A stretch of DNA of 35,625 nt from Lachnospiraceae bacterium NK4A144. GTDB lineage: Bacteria > Bacillota > Clostridia > Lachnospirales > Lachnospiraceae. Shown in pieces: positions 15,078 through 22,538 of this stretch; position 1 is the stretch's first letter; each line of letters begins with the position of its first letter. A program made the position numbers and the translations under genes. The notes beneath the pieces were generated by a model. The model made no database searches. It saw only the letters and a list, made by a program, of their open reading frames with translations, and was not told the DNA's origin. Location of the stretch: NCBI GenBank assembly GCA_000424365.1, contig AUJT01000034.1:1-35625 (forward strand), given 5' to 3'.

Positions 15078-15114
15078 GAAAACCTTCGCAGGTGTGAACG
15101 CTGCGAAGGTTTTC
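15078..15114. terminator. Bidirectional terminator between the methyltransferase and the convergent unknown gene
   Basis: Arms GAAAACCTTCGCA and TGCGAAGGTTTTC form a 13-base perfect stem whose outer bases provide T tracts on both strands. Confidence 0.85.
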
Positions 15115-15131
15115 TTAATGGTTTTATTAAT

Positions 15132-16145
15132 TCAGAACTTATAATCAACAACAGTGAAGAGCGGCTTTACGATGACGACCTCGTCATGTTCTTCCTGTGT
15201 AACGCGAACACTGGGATTCAGTGCCTTTAGGTTATTCTTTTCTACCTCAAGGGCTTTTTTTATGCTCTTTGCGCGTCCCTCGCGGATGACTCTTATCAGA
15301 CGGTCGATCACGATCGGATGAGCATAGGCTGTAGGAAGCGGGAAGCACTCACATTCATTTAAGTACATCTCCATATCGGAAACAGCGCCGGAATAGCGGT
15401 TGTCACCGTATTGTTTGTTGTTTCGTCCTGAAGGAAGCACTTTGGTTGACATAACAAAAAAGATGAAGGCTATGCCAAATAAAACAAATATGACACCGTC
15501 CTGAAGCCCTTTTGTCATGATCGTATGAACACCGAAAACAGCGGAACCGATCGCAATCAGCAGTATAAGGATCGCCGTGATGCGATAGGTTGGATTGATG
15601 GAGTCCAGTGTACGCTTGAGCTTTGCTGAATAAGCCAGGTTGTCGGACAGATCTTTTCTTGCGTTTAACAGGTGCTGCGCATCTCTCAGAGTTTCGACCG
15701 AAGCTTCTGCTTCAGGAGAAAGTTCTTTAAGGTAGCGCAGTCTTTCCCGTTCTGCGGCAGCGGCAAGTCGTCTTTCCGCATCGCGGCTGATGGTCTTTAT
15801 ACCGGGACACTTTTCCGAAAAAAGATTCAACAGCTGATCTACCTGCTCTTCGTATTTGAAATTACATTGTTTCTCAGTTCCATCCTTAAATAGAACCACC
15901 AGATAGGGTATTGAAGCAAAAATGCCTTTTCCCGTAAAGCCGCCCTTACTTATGGCTACGCGCTTAAAGATTCGATCGATCTTTTTGTATTCTGCGTAAA
16001 ATACCCGGTGAAAGAAGAAGCTGTTTAGATAGATCGCTTTTTCTCCGAGTCCGCAGGGACCGATTTTTCTCGCGTTTTTCTTATCAAGAGCAAGCTCTTC
16101 GCGAGAAAGAGAAGATGCCCCGAGAGGACGAGGTGCAATGATCAT
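15132..16145 (-). CDS. Unknown protein with two membrane segments
   Basis: A 337-residue protein I do not recognise. ATG at 16145 is chosen because AGGGGG precedes it by 8 bases; an ATG at 16169 lacks a site. Residues ~25-115 look like a compact beta-rich domain (AIYLNSFFFHRVFYAEYKKI, later YLVVLFKDGTEKQCNF), the pattern of a PH-like domain, though this is a guess. Then a charged, probably helical stretch (RDAERRLAAAAERERLRYL) leads to two hydrophobic segments (ITAILILLIAIGSAVFGV and GVIFVLFGIAFIFFVMS) and a soluble C-terminal ~110 residues. It lies downstream of cstA on the same strand, 45 bases after the cstA stop, and may be co-transcribed. Confidence 0.7.
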   Translation of the reverse strand: MIIAPRPLGASSLSREELALDKKNARKIGPCGLGEKAIYLNSFFFHRVFYAEYKKIDRIFKRVAISKGGFTGKGIFASIPYLVVLFKDGTEKQCNFKYEEQVDQLLNLFSEKCPGIKTISRDAERRLAAAAERERLRYLKELSPEAEASVETLRDAQHLLNARKDLSDNLAYSAKLKRTLDSINPTYRITAILILLIAIGSAVFGVHTIMTKGLQDGVIFVLFGIAFIFFVMSTKVLPSGRNNKQYGDNRYSGAVSDMEMYLNECECFPLPTAYAHPIVIDRLIRVIREGRAKSIKKALEVEKNNLKALNPSVRVTQEEHDEVVIVKPLFTVVDYKF

Positions 16146-16190
16146 GATGAAAACCCCCTTTAAAGACATCAGATTTTTGCCTAATATCCA

Positions 16191-17657
16191 TTATGCTGTG
16201 TGAGCTGTGTTATTGAGCTTTTTTGTTGTTGTGATAAAAAGTCCAAGGAACAGGATAGCTACGATGATACCACCCGGATATGCAACCATAGTGTTGCTCT
16301 TAAAGAACGGGATAAGTCCCAGACACTCTGGTGCCATCAGGAAGTATGTTGCGGAAACGGCACTCATAAAGGTTGCCGGTACAACTGTGATCCAGTAGTT
16401 TTTCTTTTCCTTAAATAGATACATGGATGCGGACCAGAGAACGATCATAGCAAGAGTCTGGTTTGTCCAGCTGAAGTATCTCCAGATGATATTGTAGTTG
16501 ATAAATCCAAATGTGTTACCAAATCCGAGGATAGCACCTGCTCCAAGAATCGGAATGCAGAGCTTCAGACGGTTTGTTACGTTTTCCTGATCGATATTGA
16601 ACCAGTCTGCAACGGTAAGTCGGGCGGAACGGAATGCGGTATCGCCTGATGTGATAGGGCAGGCAACTACACCGAGCATTGCAAGGATAACACCGATAGG
16701 TCCCATTGTGGTCTTGCAGATCTCATAAACGGTTGTTGAATTTCCGCCGCCAGCATCTACAAGAGCCTGTACTCCGTAAACTGAGCATCCTGCTGCAGCC
16801 CATACGAGTGCTATGATACCTTCAGCAACCATTGCTCCGTAGAATACGAAGTGACCCTGCTTCTCACTCTTAAGGCAGCGAGCCATGATAGGTGACTGTG
16901 TGGAGTGGAATCCGGAAATGGCACCACATGCAACTGTGATGAACATGAATGACCAGATAGGAGTTCCGCTCGGGTGCATATTATAGAAATGTGACCAGAG
17001 CTCAGGCATCTGATAACCGCCGATCATTGTACCGCCGGCAACACCTATAGCCATGATGATAAGGCAGATACCGAAGATCGGATAAATACGTCCGATGATC
17101 TTGTCTATAGAAATAAATGTAGCGGTGAAGTAATAAACAAGGATAATTGCAAGCCAGAACGGAGCAGATGTAAGTATTCCGCTGACACCGCTATTCTTGA
17201 ACAGAACTACGATAAGTCCGGCAGGTCCTACAGCAAATACTGTTCCGACCATTACGAGGAGAACAACAGAGAATACTCGCATGATGTTCTGCATTGTGTG
17301 TCCGAGGTATGTACCTGTTACTTCTGCGATGGATGCGCCGCGGTTACGCTCGGAAAGCATTCCGGAGAAGTAATCGTGTACTGCACCGGCAAAAATAGTA
17401 CCGAAAGTGATCCAGAGATAAACTACAGGACCCCACTCAGCACCTGTAAGTGCTCCAAAGATAGGTCCGAGACCTGCGATGTTCAATAACTGTACGAGAA
17501 ACAGCTTCCACTGCGGCATCACGACGTAGTCAACACCGTCATTGATTGCGACTGCAGGGGTCTCCCGGTCGTCAGGGCCAAATGTGCTTTCAACAAATTT
17601 GCCGTACGTGAAATATCCGCCGATAAGTATCAATAGACAAATAAAGAAACTTAACAT
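16191..17657 (-). CDS. cstA: Carbon starvation protein CstA family transporter
   Basis: A 488-residue membrane protein with about 12-14 helices. The CstA signature is clear: GPIFGALTGAEWGPVVYLWI, then GAVHDYFSGMLSERNRGASI, and GFHSTQSPIMARCLKSE. CstA family members in E. coli import peptides or pyruvate during carbon limitation; this shorter clostridial form probably transports pyruvate or a similar compound. ATG 17657 has AAGGAGGGT before it. A longer reading to 17768 would run over the promoter and adds a charged, non-homologous stretch. The leader contains a hairpin (CTTTGCG...CGCAAAG, about 17690-17722) just before the ribosome binding site, which could affect translation. Confidence 0.92.
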   Translation of the reverse strand: MLSFFICLLILIGGYFTYGKFVESTFGPDDRETPAVAINDGVDYVVMPQWKLFLVQLLNIAGLGPIFGALTGAEWGPVVYLWITFGTIFAGAVHDYFSGMLSERNRGASIAEVTGTYLGHTMQNIMRVFSVVLLVMVGTVFAVGPAGLIVVLFKNSGVSGILTSAPFWLAIILVYYFTATFISIDKIIGRIYPIFGICLIIMAIGVAGGTMIGGYQMPELWSHFYNMHPSGTPIWSFMFITVACGAISGFHSTQSPIMARCLKSEKQGHFVFYGAMVAEGIIALVWAAAGCSVYGVQALVDAGGGNSTTVYEICKTTMGPIGVILAMLGVVACPITSGDTAFRSARLTVADWFNIDQENVTNRLKLCIPILGAGAILGFGNTFGFINYNIIWRYFSWTNQTLAMIVLWSASMYLFKEKKNYWITVVPATFMSAVSATYFLMAPECLGLIPFFKSNTMVAYPGGIIVAILFLGLFITTTKKLNNTAHTA

Positions 17658-17738
17658 ATATTCCACCCTCCTTTGGATTAGTATGTTTTGTCTTTGCGTG
17701 ATTGGCAAAGTCACCGCAAAGAACCGATTTATAAAATA

Positions 17739-17768
17739 ATTATAAACTTTGTATTTGTGCATATTCAA
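17739..17768 (-). promoter_or_regulatory. cstA promoter
   Basis: On the minus strand TTGAAT (17768-17763), an 18-base spacer and TATAAT (17744-17739), about 80 bases before the cstA ATG. Confidence 0.75.
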
Positions 17769-17971
17769 CTATAAAACTTCACTAAAATGAGGAATTAATT
17801 GTAGCAAATGTACTACAAGATTAAAAAAGATCAATACAGAAAATAGTATCATCAAGAAAAAAGGTGGAAAATAGCGGAATTAGGCGATGTTTTCAAAAAA
17901 GAATAAAAAAGCAAAATAGTCAACATGTGTCTTTAATGCAACCGTACAAGTTTGTGGAAATAATATAGGAG

Positions 17972-18081
17972 AAAAAGATTGGCGCTGACCAGGGAATGAT
18001 CAGCGCCGTGAGGGGAGTATAAATATTTATAAAGGGGTTAAGTTACGTTGAGAGATGTCTGAAGGGTTCGATCTCTCAACA
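17972..18081 (-). ncRNA. Candidate C-rich small RNA upstream of cstA
   Basis: Read on the minus strand, a promoter at 18116-18088 would start a ~110-nt RNA near 18081. It contains a first hairpin with arms GTTGAGAGAT / ATCTCTCAAC (18080-18047), a mostly unpaired stretch with AACCCCTTTAT and ACTCCCCTCAC, and a final hairpin GGCGCTGA / TCAGCGCC (18007-17981) followed by AATCTTTTTC. Single-stranded CCCC motifs complementary to ribosome binding sites plus a terminator hairpin are the layout of Firmicutes small RNAs such as RoxS/RsaE. There is no credible open reading frame. It could instead be a distal leader of cstA. No homologue was recognised. Confidence 0.5.
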
Positions 18082-18087
18082 CTGATG

Positions 18088-18116
18088 ATTGTGCTTTTTT
18101 TTATACATTTCGTCAA
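18088..18116 (-). promoter_or_regulatory. Promoter of the candidate small RNA
   Basis: On the minus strand TTGACG (18116-18111), exactly 17 bases, then CACAAT (18093-18088). The -10 is imperfect; the -35 and spacing are good. Confidence 0.5.
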
Positions 18117-18193
18117 CACTTCATTTAAACTTTTTTCCAAAAAAATTAAGAAAATGCCTTTAAATCTGTTGTTTTAAATACAACTTAGAGACA

Positions 18194-18241
18194 AAAAATT
18201 GATCATTTGGTAAAAAATTGTACTTTTAGAGATCAATTTTT
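18194..18241. repeat. Inverted repeat in the cstA / antiporter intergenic region
   Basis: AAAAATTGATC (18194-18204) and GATCAATTTTT (18231-18241) form a perfect 11-base AT-rich inverted repeat about 95 bases before the antiporter promoter. It may be an operator or a weak terminator; nothing else could be assigned to 18117-18336. Confidence 0.45.
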
Positions 18242-18336
18242 GCGCTGTTAAACGTTATTGTTGTACTGTTTTTTCGGTGATATCCGTGTACATACAATTG
18301 TGCGGTATAGGGAGTATTATTAATCCTTATTGGCAC

Positions 18337-18366
18337 TTGACGTGCTATCAAAAAAAAAGATATGCT
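18337..18366 (+). promoter_or_regulatory. Promoter of the antiporter operon
   Basis: TTGACG (18337-18342), 18 bases containing an A tract, TATGCT (18361-18366), 60 bases before the antiporter ATG. Confidence 0.6.
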
Positions 18367-18426
18367 TCCTTAAGATAAGAATTGATGATTATAGTACGTA
18401 AATGGTTGTCAGAGAGAGAGGTAAAA

Positions 18427-19356
18427 ATGCTTAATATACTATTGCAGGTTGTATTGTTGGTAGTCGGGTTTGCCATGCTCGTAAAAGGCGCGGACTGGTT
18501 TGTAGATGGTGCGTGCGGCATTGCATCAAAATTTGGTATCCCGCAGCTGGTCATCGGACTCACTATAGTAGCGATGGGAACAAGTGCACCGGAGACGGCG
18601 GTGAGCCTGACAGCGGCACTTAAGGGAAGCGCGGATATGTCCATAGGAAATGTTGTGGGCAGTAATATCATGAATATACTTGTTATACTTGGTATTACCT
18701 CGGTCATCAGAGCACTTCATGTCGGAGAATCTACTATTAAATATGAGATTCCGTTCGTTATTGTGGTTTCGATCGTTTTACTGATAGAGGGACTCGACGG
18801 AACTGTAAGCTTTTTGGATGCATTGATACTGGTAGCTCTTTTTGCGGTATATCTTTTCTACCTATATAAATTAGCAAAGGCAGGTAAGAGTGAGCAGGAA
18901 GAAATAAAGCAGATATCATTCCCTAAGGCAATTATTCTTACACTTGTAGGTATGGGATTTATCGTTGCAGGAAGTAATGTCAGCGTAAATGCAGCAACTG
19001 AGCTTGCAAGGATCTTTGGCATGAGCGAGAGACTTATCGGTCTCACGATCGTTGCTCTCGGAACATCCCTTCCGGAACTGGTTACAAGTGCTACGGCTGC
19101 GGTTAAAGGAAATGCGGATATCGCGATCGGAAATATTATAGGAAGCGATATTTTTAATATCCTGTTTGTTCTTGGCGTTACAGGAGTTATCACACCGATT
19201 CCGTTTGCTTCGGCATTTATTATAGATATGATCATTGCAATAGCTACAGTGGTGCTTTTATTTATTCTTTCTTTCAGAAAAAAAGAGCTGAACAGGGCAG
19301 CAGGCATCATCATGCTCCTTTGCTATGCAGGTTATTTTGTTTATACGCTGCACTGA
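18427..19356 (+). CDS. Calcium/sodium antiporter, CaCA superfamily (YrbG-like)
   Basis: A 309-residue membrane protein with ten predicted helices in two inverted five-helix halves. Each half holds the ion-binding alpha repeat: GTSAPETAVSLTAALKGSAD then IGNVVGSNIMNILVI in the first, GTSLPELVTSATAAVKGNAD then IGNIIGSDIFNILFV in the second. The acidic residues of the Na+/Ca2+ site (Glu in both GTSxPE motifs) are intact. ATG 18427 follows GAGAGAGG by five bases; an upstream ATG at 18382 has no site. It is first in a run with the HAD phosphatase and metallophosphoesterase, probably one transcript. Ca2+ export is the expected role. Confidence 0.92.
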   Translation: MLNILLQVVLLVVGFAMLVKGADWFVDGACGIASKFGIPQLVIGLTIVAMGTSAPETAVSLTAALKGSADMSIGNVVGSNIMNILVILGITSVIRALHVGESTIKYEIPFVIVVSIVLLIEGLDGTVSFLDALILVALFAVYLFYLYKLAKAGKSEQEEIKQISFPKAIILTLVGMGFIVAGSNVSVNAATELARIFGMSERLIGLTIVALGTSLPELVTSATAAVKGNADIAIGNIIGSDIFNILFVLGVTGVITPIPFASAFIIDMIIAIATVVLLFILSFRKKELNRAAGIIMLLCYAGYFVYTLH

Positions 19357-19376
19357 TTTTTGAAAGGATTTAGGAA

Positions 19377-20174
19377 ATGGCACATAGAGTCAGACTGATC
19401 GCCAGCGATCTCGATGGAACACTTTTACTTAACGGGGCACAGTCGCTTCGGGCAGGTACTCCTGATCTGATACACAGGCTCACAACACAGGGAATTATTT
19501 TTCTGGCAGCGAGCGGCAGACAGTATGCAAATCTGCAGAGATTATTTGCGCCGGTAAAAAATGAGATATGTTATCTCTGTGAAAACGGCTGCTTAAGTTT
19601 TTTAGACGGAGAAATGCTTTCTCAGGAATTTATGCCCTATGAGTTGGGACAGGAACTGATACGAGAGATAAAAAATGAGCCCGGTGCTGAAGTAATGATA
19701 TCGGGCGTGGATACATCTTATATAGAAGATACAAATTCCGAATTTTGTGATCATTTAAGAAATCACGTACATAATAATGTGCGTCAGGTAAGGGATATTT
19801 TTAATACAAAAGAACCCTATATGAAGATCTCTATGTATGAAAAAGGTGGTCTGCAGAGGGTAGATTACTGGAAAGAAAAATTCGGTGATAAATGTACTGT
19901 CGTTACAGGTGGTAATGAATGGCTCGACTGTATGCCTAAAGGCGTGCATAAGGGTCTTGCGATAAAGAAGATATTGGAACGCCTTGATATCGATCCGGAT
20001 GATGTCATTGCGTTTGGTGATAATGAAAACGATCGTGAGATGCTGTCATATGTTGGATGTCCTATAACCATGGAATCCGCGAGACCGGATATTCGCGCTT
20101 TCGGAAAATATACGACAGACACCGTAGAACACGCATTGGAGCGTATTTTGGACGGAGAAGGATATAATTGGTGA
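19377..20174 (+). CDS. HAD superfamily hydrolase, Cof-type
   Basis: A 265-residue phosphatase of the Cof/IIB subfamily. Motif I is ASDLDGTLL (Asp11 nucleophile, Asp13), motif II lies in FLAASGRQYAN, a lysine in PKGVHKGLAIK provides motif III, and motif IV is AFGDNENDREML. The family dephosphorylates sugar phosphates, nucleotides or flavin precursors with Mg2+; the substrate cannot be told from sequence. It follows the antiporter by 20 bases and ends one base before the phosphoesterase start, so it is translationally linked with both. Confidence 0.9.
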   Translation: MAHRVRLIASDLDGTLLLNGAQSLRAGTPDLIHRLTTQGIIFLAASGRQYANLQRLFAPVKNEICYLCENGCLSFLDGEMLSQEFMPYELGQELIREIKNEPGAEVMISGVDTSYIEDTNSEFCDHLRNHVHNNVRQVRDIFNTKEPYMKISMYEKGGLQRVDYWKEKFGDKCTVVTGGNEWLDCMPKGVHKGLAIKKILERLDIDPDDVIAFGDNENDREMLSYVGCPITMESARPDIRAFGKYTTDTVEHALERILDGEGYNW

Positions 20175-20175
20175 T

Positions 20176-20877
20176 ATGGCTCTCTGGGCGATAGGCGATT
20201 TCCATTTGTCACTGGGAATCGGAAAAACAATGGATAAGTTCGGTGATCTGTGGAAGAACCATCCTGAAAAAATAAGAAAAGCGTTTAAGAAGCGTGTAAA
20301 ACCAACAGATACCGTAGTAATTACCGGCGACCACTCATGGGGCAGAAATACCGCTGAATGTATGCCTGATTTTGAGTTTATCGCATCTCTCCCCGGGAGA
20401 AAGATAATGATCCGGGGCAATCATGATCTTTTTTGGGATGCGAAAAGGACGGACAGGCTGAATAAGGGTATTCTGGGTGATAGATTTTTCTTTTTGCAGA
20501 ATAATTTTGCTTCTTATAAAGATTATGCTCTGGTGGGGACAAAGGGATACTGCTTTGAAGGCAGAGATACACTTGAGCACTTTATTAAGATAAGAGATCG
20601 GGAGATCGAGAGACTTAGGGTGTCTTTTGAGGCGGCCAGAGAAGCCGGATATGAGAAATTCATCATGTTTATGCATTATCCGCCGACCTCTATAGGAGAG
20701 AACAGCAGTCTGTTTACAAAGATGGCAGAGGAATACGGCGCCGAGCAGGTCGTGTATTCTCACTGCCATGGAATTGAACATTTTTATGACAGTTTTCAGG
20801 GAAATGTGAATGGCATCGAATACCGCTTGGTATCGAGTGATTACCTGAAATTTAAGCCGGTAAAAATATTAGATTAA
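20176..20877 (+). CDS. Calcineurin-like metallophosphoesterase
   Basis: A 233-residue enzyme with the dimetal phosphoesterase motifs in order: GDFHLS (D-x-H) near residue 7, VITGDHSWG (GD-x-W variant), RGNHDLFWD (GNHD), MFMHYPP and YSHCHG (variant of GHxH). It would hydrolyse a phosphoester; the substrate is unknown. The start at ATG 20176 is one base after the HAD stop, and no close ribosome binding site is seen (GAAGG is 14 bases upstream), so translation probably depends on coupling. Its TAA overlaps the truA stop on the opposite strand, leaving no room for a conventional terminator between them. Confidence 0.85.
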   Translation: MALWAIGDFHLSLGIGKTMDKFGDLWKNHPEKIRKAFKKRVKPTDTVVITGDHSWGRNTAECMPDFEFIASLPGRKIMIRGNHDLFWDAKRTDRLNKGILGDRFFFLQNNFASYKDYALVGTKGYCFEGRDTLEHFIKIRDREIERLRVSFEAAREAGYEKFIMFMHYPPTSIGENSSLFTKMAEEYGAEQVVYSHCHGIEHFYDSFQGNVNGIEYRLVSSDYLKFKPVKILD

Positions 20878-21626
20878 TAGTCGACTTTCATCATGCAGAG
20901 TCCTTGCGGCGGAGCCGTGGGTCCTGCATTTTTTCTGTCTTTTGATCCGATCATCCCGGGAATCTCTTCCGGACGGATCTCGCCATAGCCTACGGATATC
21001 AGCGTTCCTGTCATGATACGGACCATATTTTGCAGGAATCCGTTTCCGTGGAAATAAAGTCGTATATAGTTTCCCTGGGTTTCGATCCTGATGGAGTCAA
21101 CTGTGCGAACAGTTGATTTTTTCATTTTGGGATTACCACAGAAACATTTATAGTCATGGGTACCTGTCATAAGCGTTGCTGCTTCTCGCATAAGATCGAT
21201 ATCAGGAGCTTTTTCTAAAATGGTTACGTATTTACGGTCAAAAACAGGTTTTGTGGCGCCGTACCACAATGTATAGCGGTAGGTTTTTCCTGCTGCATTA
21301 AATCGGCTGTGAAAACGGTCTGCAGCGTGTCGAACCTCGTTTACACTGATATCTTCCGGGAGGTAGTGATTCATATACGCTTGAATCTCTTCCGGAGTCA
21401 TTTCTGTGTCGAGGAGCACATTGCAGGTCATGGCACGGGCATGTACGCCGGCATCTGTACGCCCGGCCCCGATCACGGTAACAGGCTTATTCTCAGGTAA
21501 TCCCACCATGCGTGTCAGGACAGTTTCGAGCTTTCCCTGTATAGTCATATCTGTATTTGGTTGATGTTCCCAACCAAAGTACCGTGTGCCGTCATAGCTC
21601 ACGATCAGCTTAAAATTCTGTTTCAT
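20874..21626 (-). CDS. truA: tRNA pseudouridine synthase A
   Basis: A 250-residue enzyme that makes pseudouridine at positions 38-40 of the tRNA anticodon arm. The catalytic aspartate is Asp58 in GAGRTDAGVHA. Other conserved segments are VSYDGTRYFGWEHQPN at the N-terminus, FHSRFNAAGKTYRY and FHGNGFLQNMVRIMTGTL. Length is typical. It is the last gene of a minus-strand run after the DUF1624 protein (gap about 27 bases). The stop codon overlaps that of the convergent phosphoesterase gene by four bases. Confidence 0.96.
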   Translation of the reverse strand: MKQNFKLIVSYDGTRYFGWEHQPNTDMTIQGKLETVLTRMVGLPENKPVTVIGAGRTDAGVHARAMTCNVLLDTEMTPEEIQAYMNHYLPEDISVNEVRHAADRFHSRFNAAGKTYRYTLWYGATKPVFDRKYVTILEKAPDIDLMREAATLMTGTHDYKCFCGNPKMKKSTVRTVDSIRIETQGNYIRLYFHGNGFLQNMVRIMTGTLISVGYGEIRPEEIPGMIGSKDRKNAGPTAPPQGLCMMKVDY

Positions 21627-21653
21627 TCTTAACCTCTTTATAACTCAGTATAA

Positions 21654-22496
21654 TTAATGCTTGTATTTAAACCAGCAAGTCAGCCCCAGATAGATAAGAG
21701 GCTGGTGCAGAAGGTAAATGCCAAGAGAGTGACGTCCGAGCCACTCAAGGGGCGGCAGCCATCCGCGGGTCAGGCGTCCAAGAACCCTGCCGTGTTTTTT
21801 CTGCAAAGTACGATAAAGAAAATATCCTGTTAAAAATAAGAAAAACCACGGAAGCAGCGGAAAGTAGTCCGTTGAGAAAAAATCCTTAAAGGGAAAACCT
21901 ACCCATGCGGTCAGCCAGTTTTTAAATAAATGGGCAGGAAGCGCACGTGTAAATGGTCCAACCTGAGGTTCTACCCGCAGTCCTGTAAAACCGATGTAAC
22001 CGTATGGTGCATGTCTCGTTACGAGAAACAGGAGAAAAGTGGCCACGGCACATTCAAGCGAGGGCAGATGCTTAAATAATGGATCAAGCAGAGTCATAAG
22101 TATCATGCTGCTTCCGATCAGGGTCAGGACCCCGAAGTAGACCACGTCATCCGGCATAAAAACGGCGGTAACGATGGTAACGATGAGACCGGCGATGAAA
22201 ACCGTTGCCCCCCGGCTGAAAGGATGTTTTCCGAGAGACCATACAAAGCCGGAAAGCAGGATAAAGCACCAGCAGATGCTCTGCTGCCAGACGTATCCTT
22301 TAATACCGTTGTACCATGGGTGAGACTGACCAAATATAAAGATCAGATCCCACATGGCATGGTACAGGATCATACTGATAAGAGTCAGACCGCGCAAGCC
22401 ATCAAGCTTTCGGTAGCGGGTTTTTCCGCTATAGCTTTTCCAGACGGTGGTTGTATTGCTGCCGCCGGAAGTATTTGTTCCGTTTTTTGATTTCAA
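21654..22496 (-). CDS. DUF1624 / heparan-alpha-glucosaminide N-acetyltransferase-like membrane protein
   Basis: A 280-residue membrane protein with about seven helices. After a polar Ser/Thr/Asn-rich N-terminus comes RKLDGLRGLTLISMILYHAM, the signature of the DUF1624/HGSNAT_cat family. Related to acyltransferase-3-like membrane enzymes, it may transfer an acyl group to a carbohydrate. WLGRHSLGIYLLHQPLIYL near the C-terminus is also typical. It sits 42 bases after the GTPase-nuclease gene and before truA; the grouping looks positional rather than functional. The substrate is unknown. Confidence 0.85.
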   Translation of the reverse strand: MKSKNGTNTSGGSNTTTVWKSYSGKTRYRKLDGLRGLTLISMILYHAMWDLIFIFGQSHPWYNGIKGYVWQQSICWCFILLSGFVWSLGKHPFSRGATVFIAGLIVTIVTAVFMPDDVVYFGVLTLIGSSMILMTLLDPLFKHLPSLECAVATFLLFLVTRHAPYGYIGFTGLRVEPQVGPFTRALPAHLFKNWLTAWVGFPFKDFFSTDYFPLLPWFFLFLTGYFLYRTLQKKHGRVLGRLTRGWLPPLEWLGRHSLGIYLLHQPLIYLGLTCWFKYKH

Positions 22497-22538
22497 GATA
22501 ACTCCTCTCTCTTAAATTTACATCATTATGTATTCTAT

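Noticed and set aside
17658-17768. N-terminal extension of CstA
   Set aside because: It would run through the TTGAAT/TATAAT promoter and adds a charged stretch not found in the family; a strong AAGGAGG stands before ATG 17657.
17972-18110. Signal recognition particle RNA, 6S RNA or tmRNA
   Set aside because: None of the conserved cores (SRP GGAAG tetraloop region, 6S central bubble, tmRNA tag and acceptor ends) can be found on either strand.
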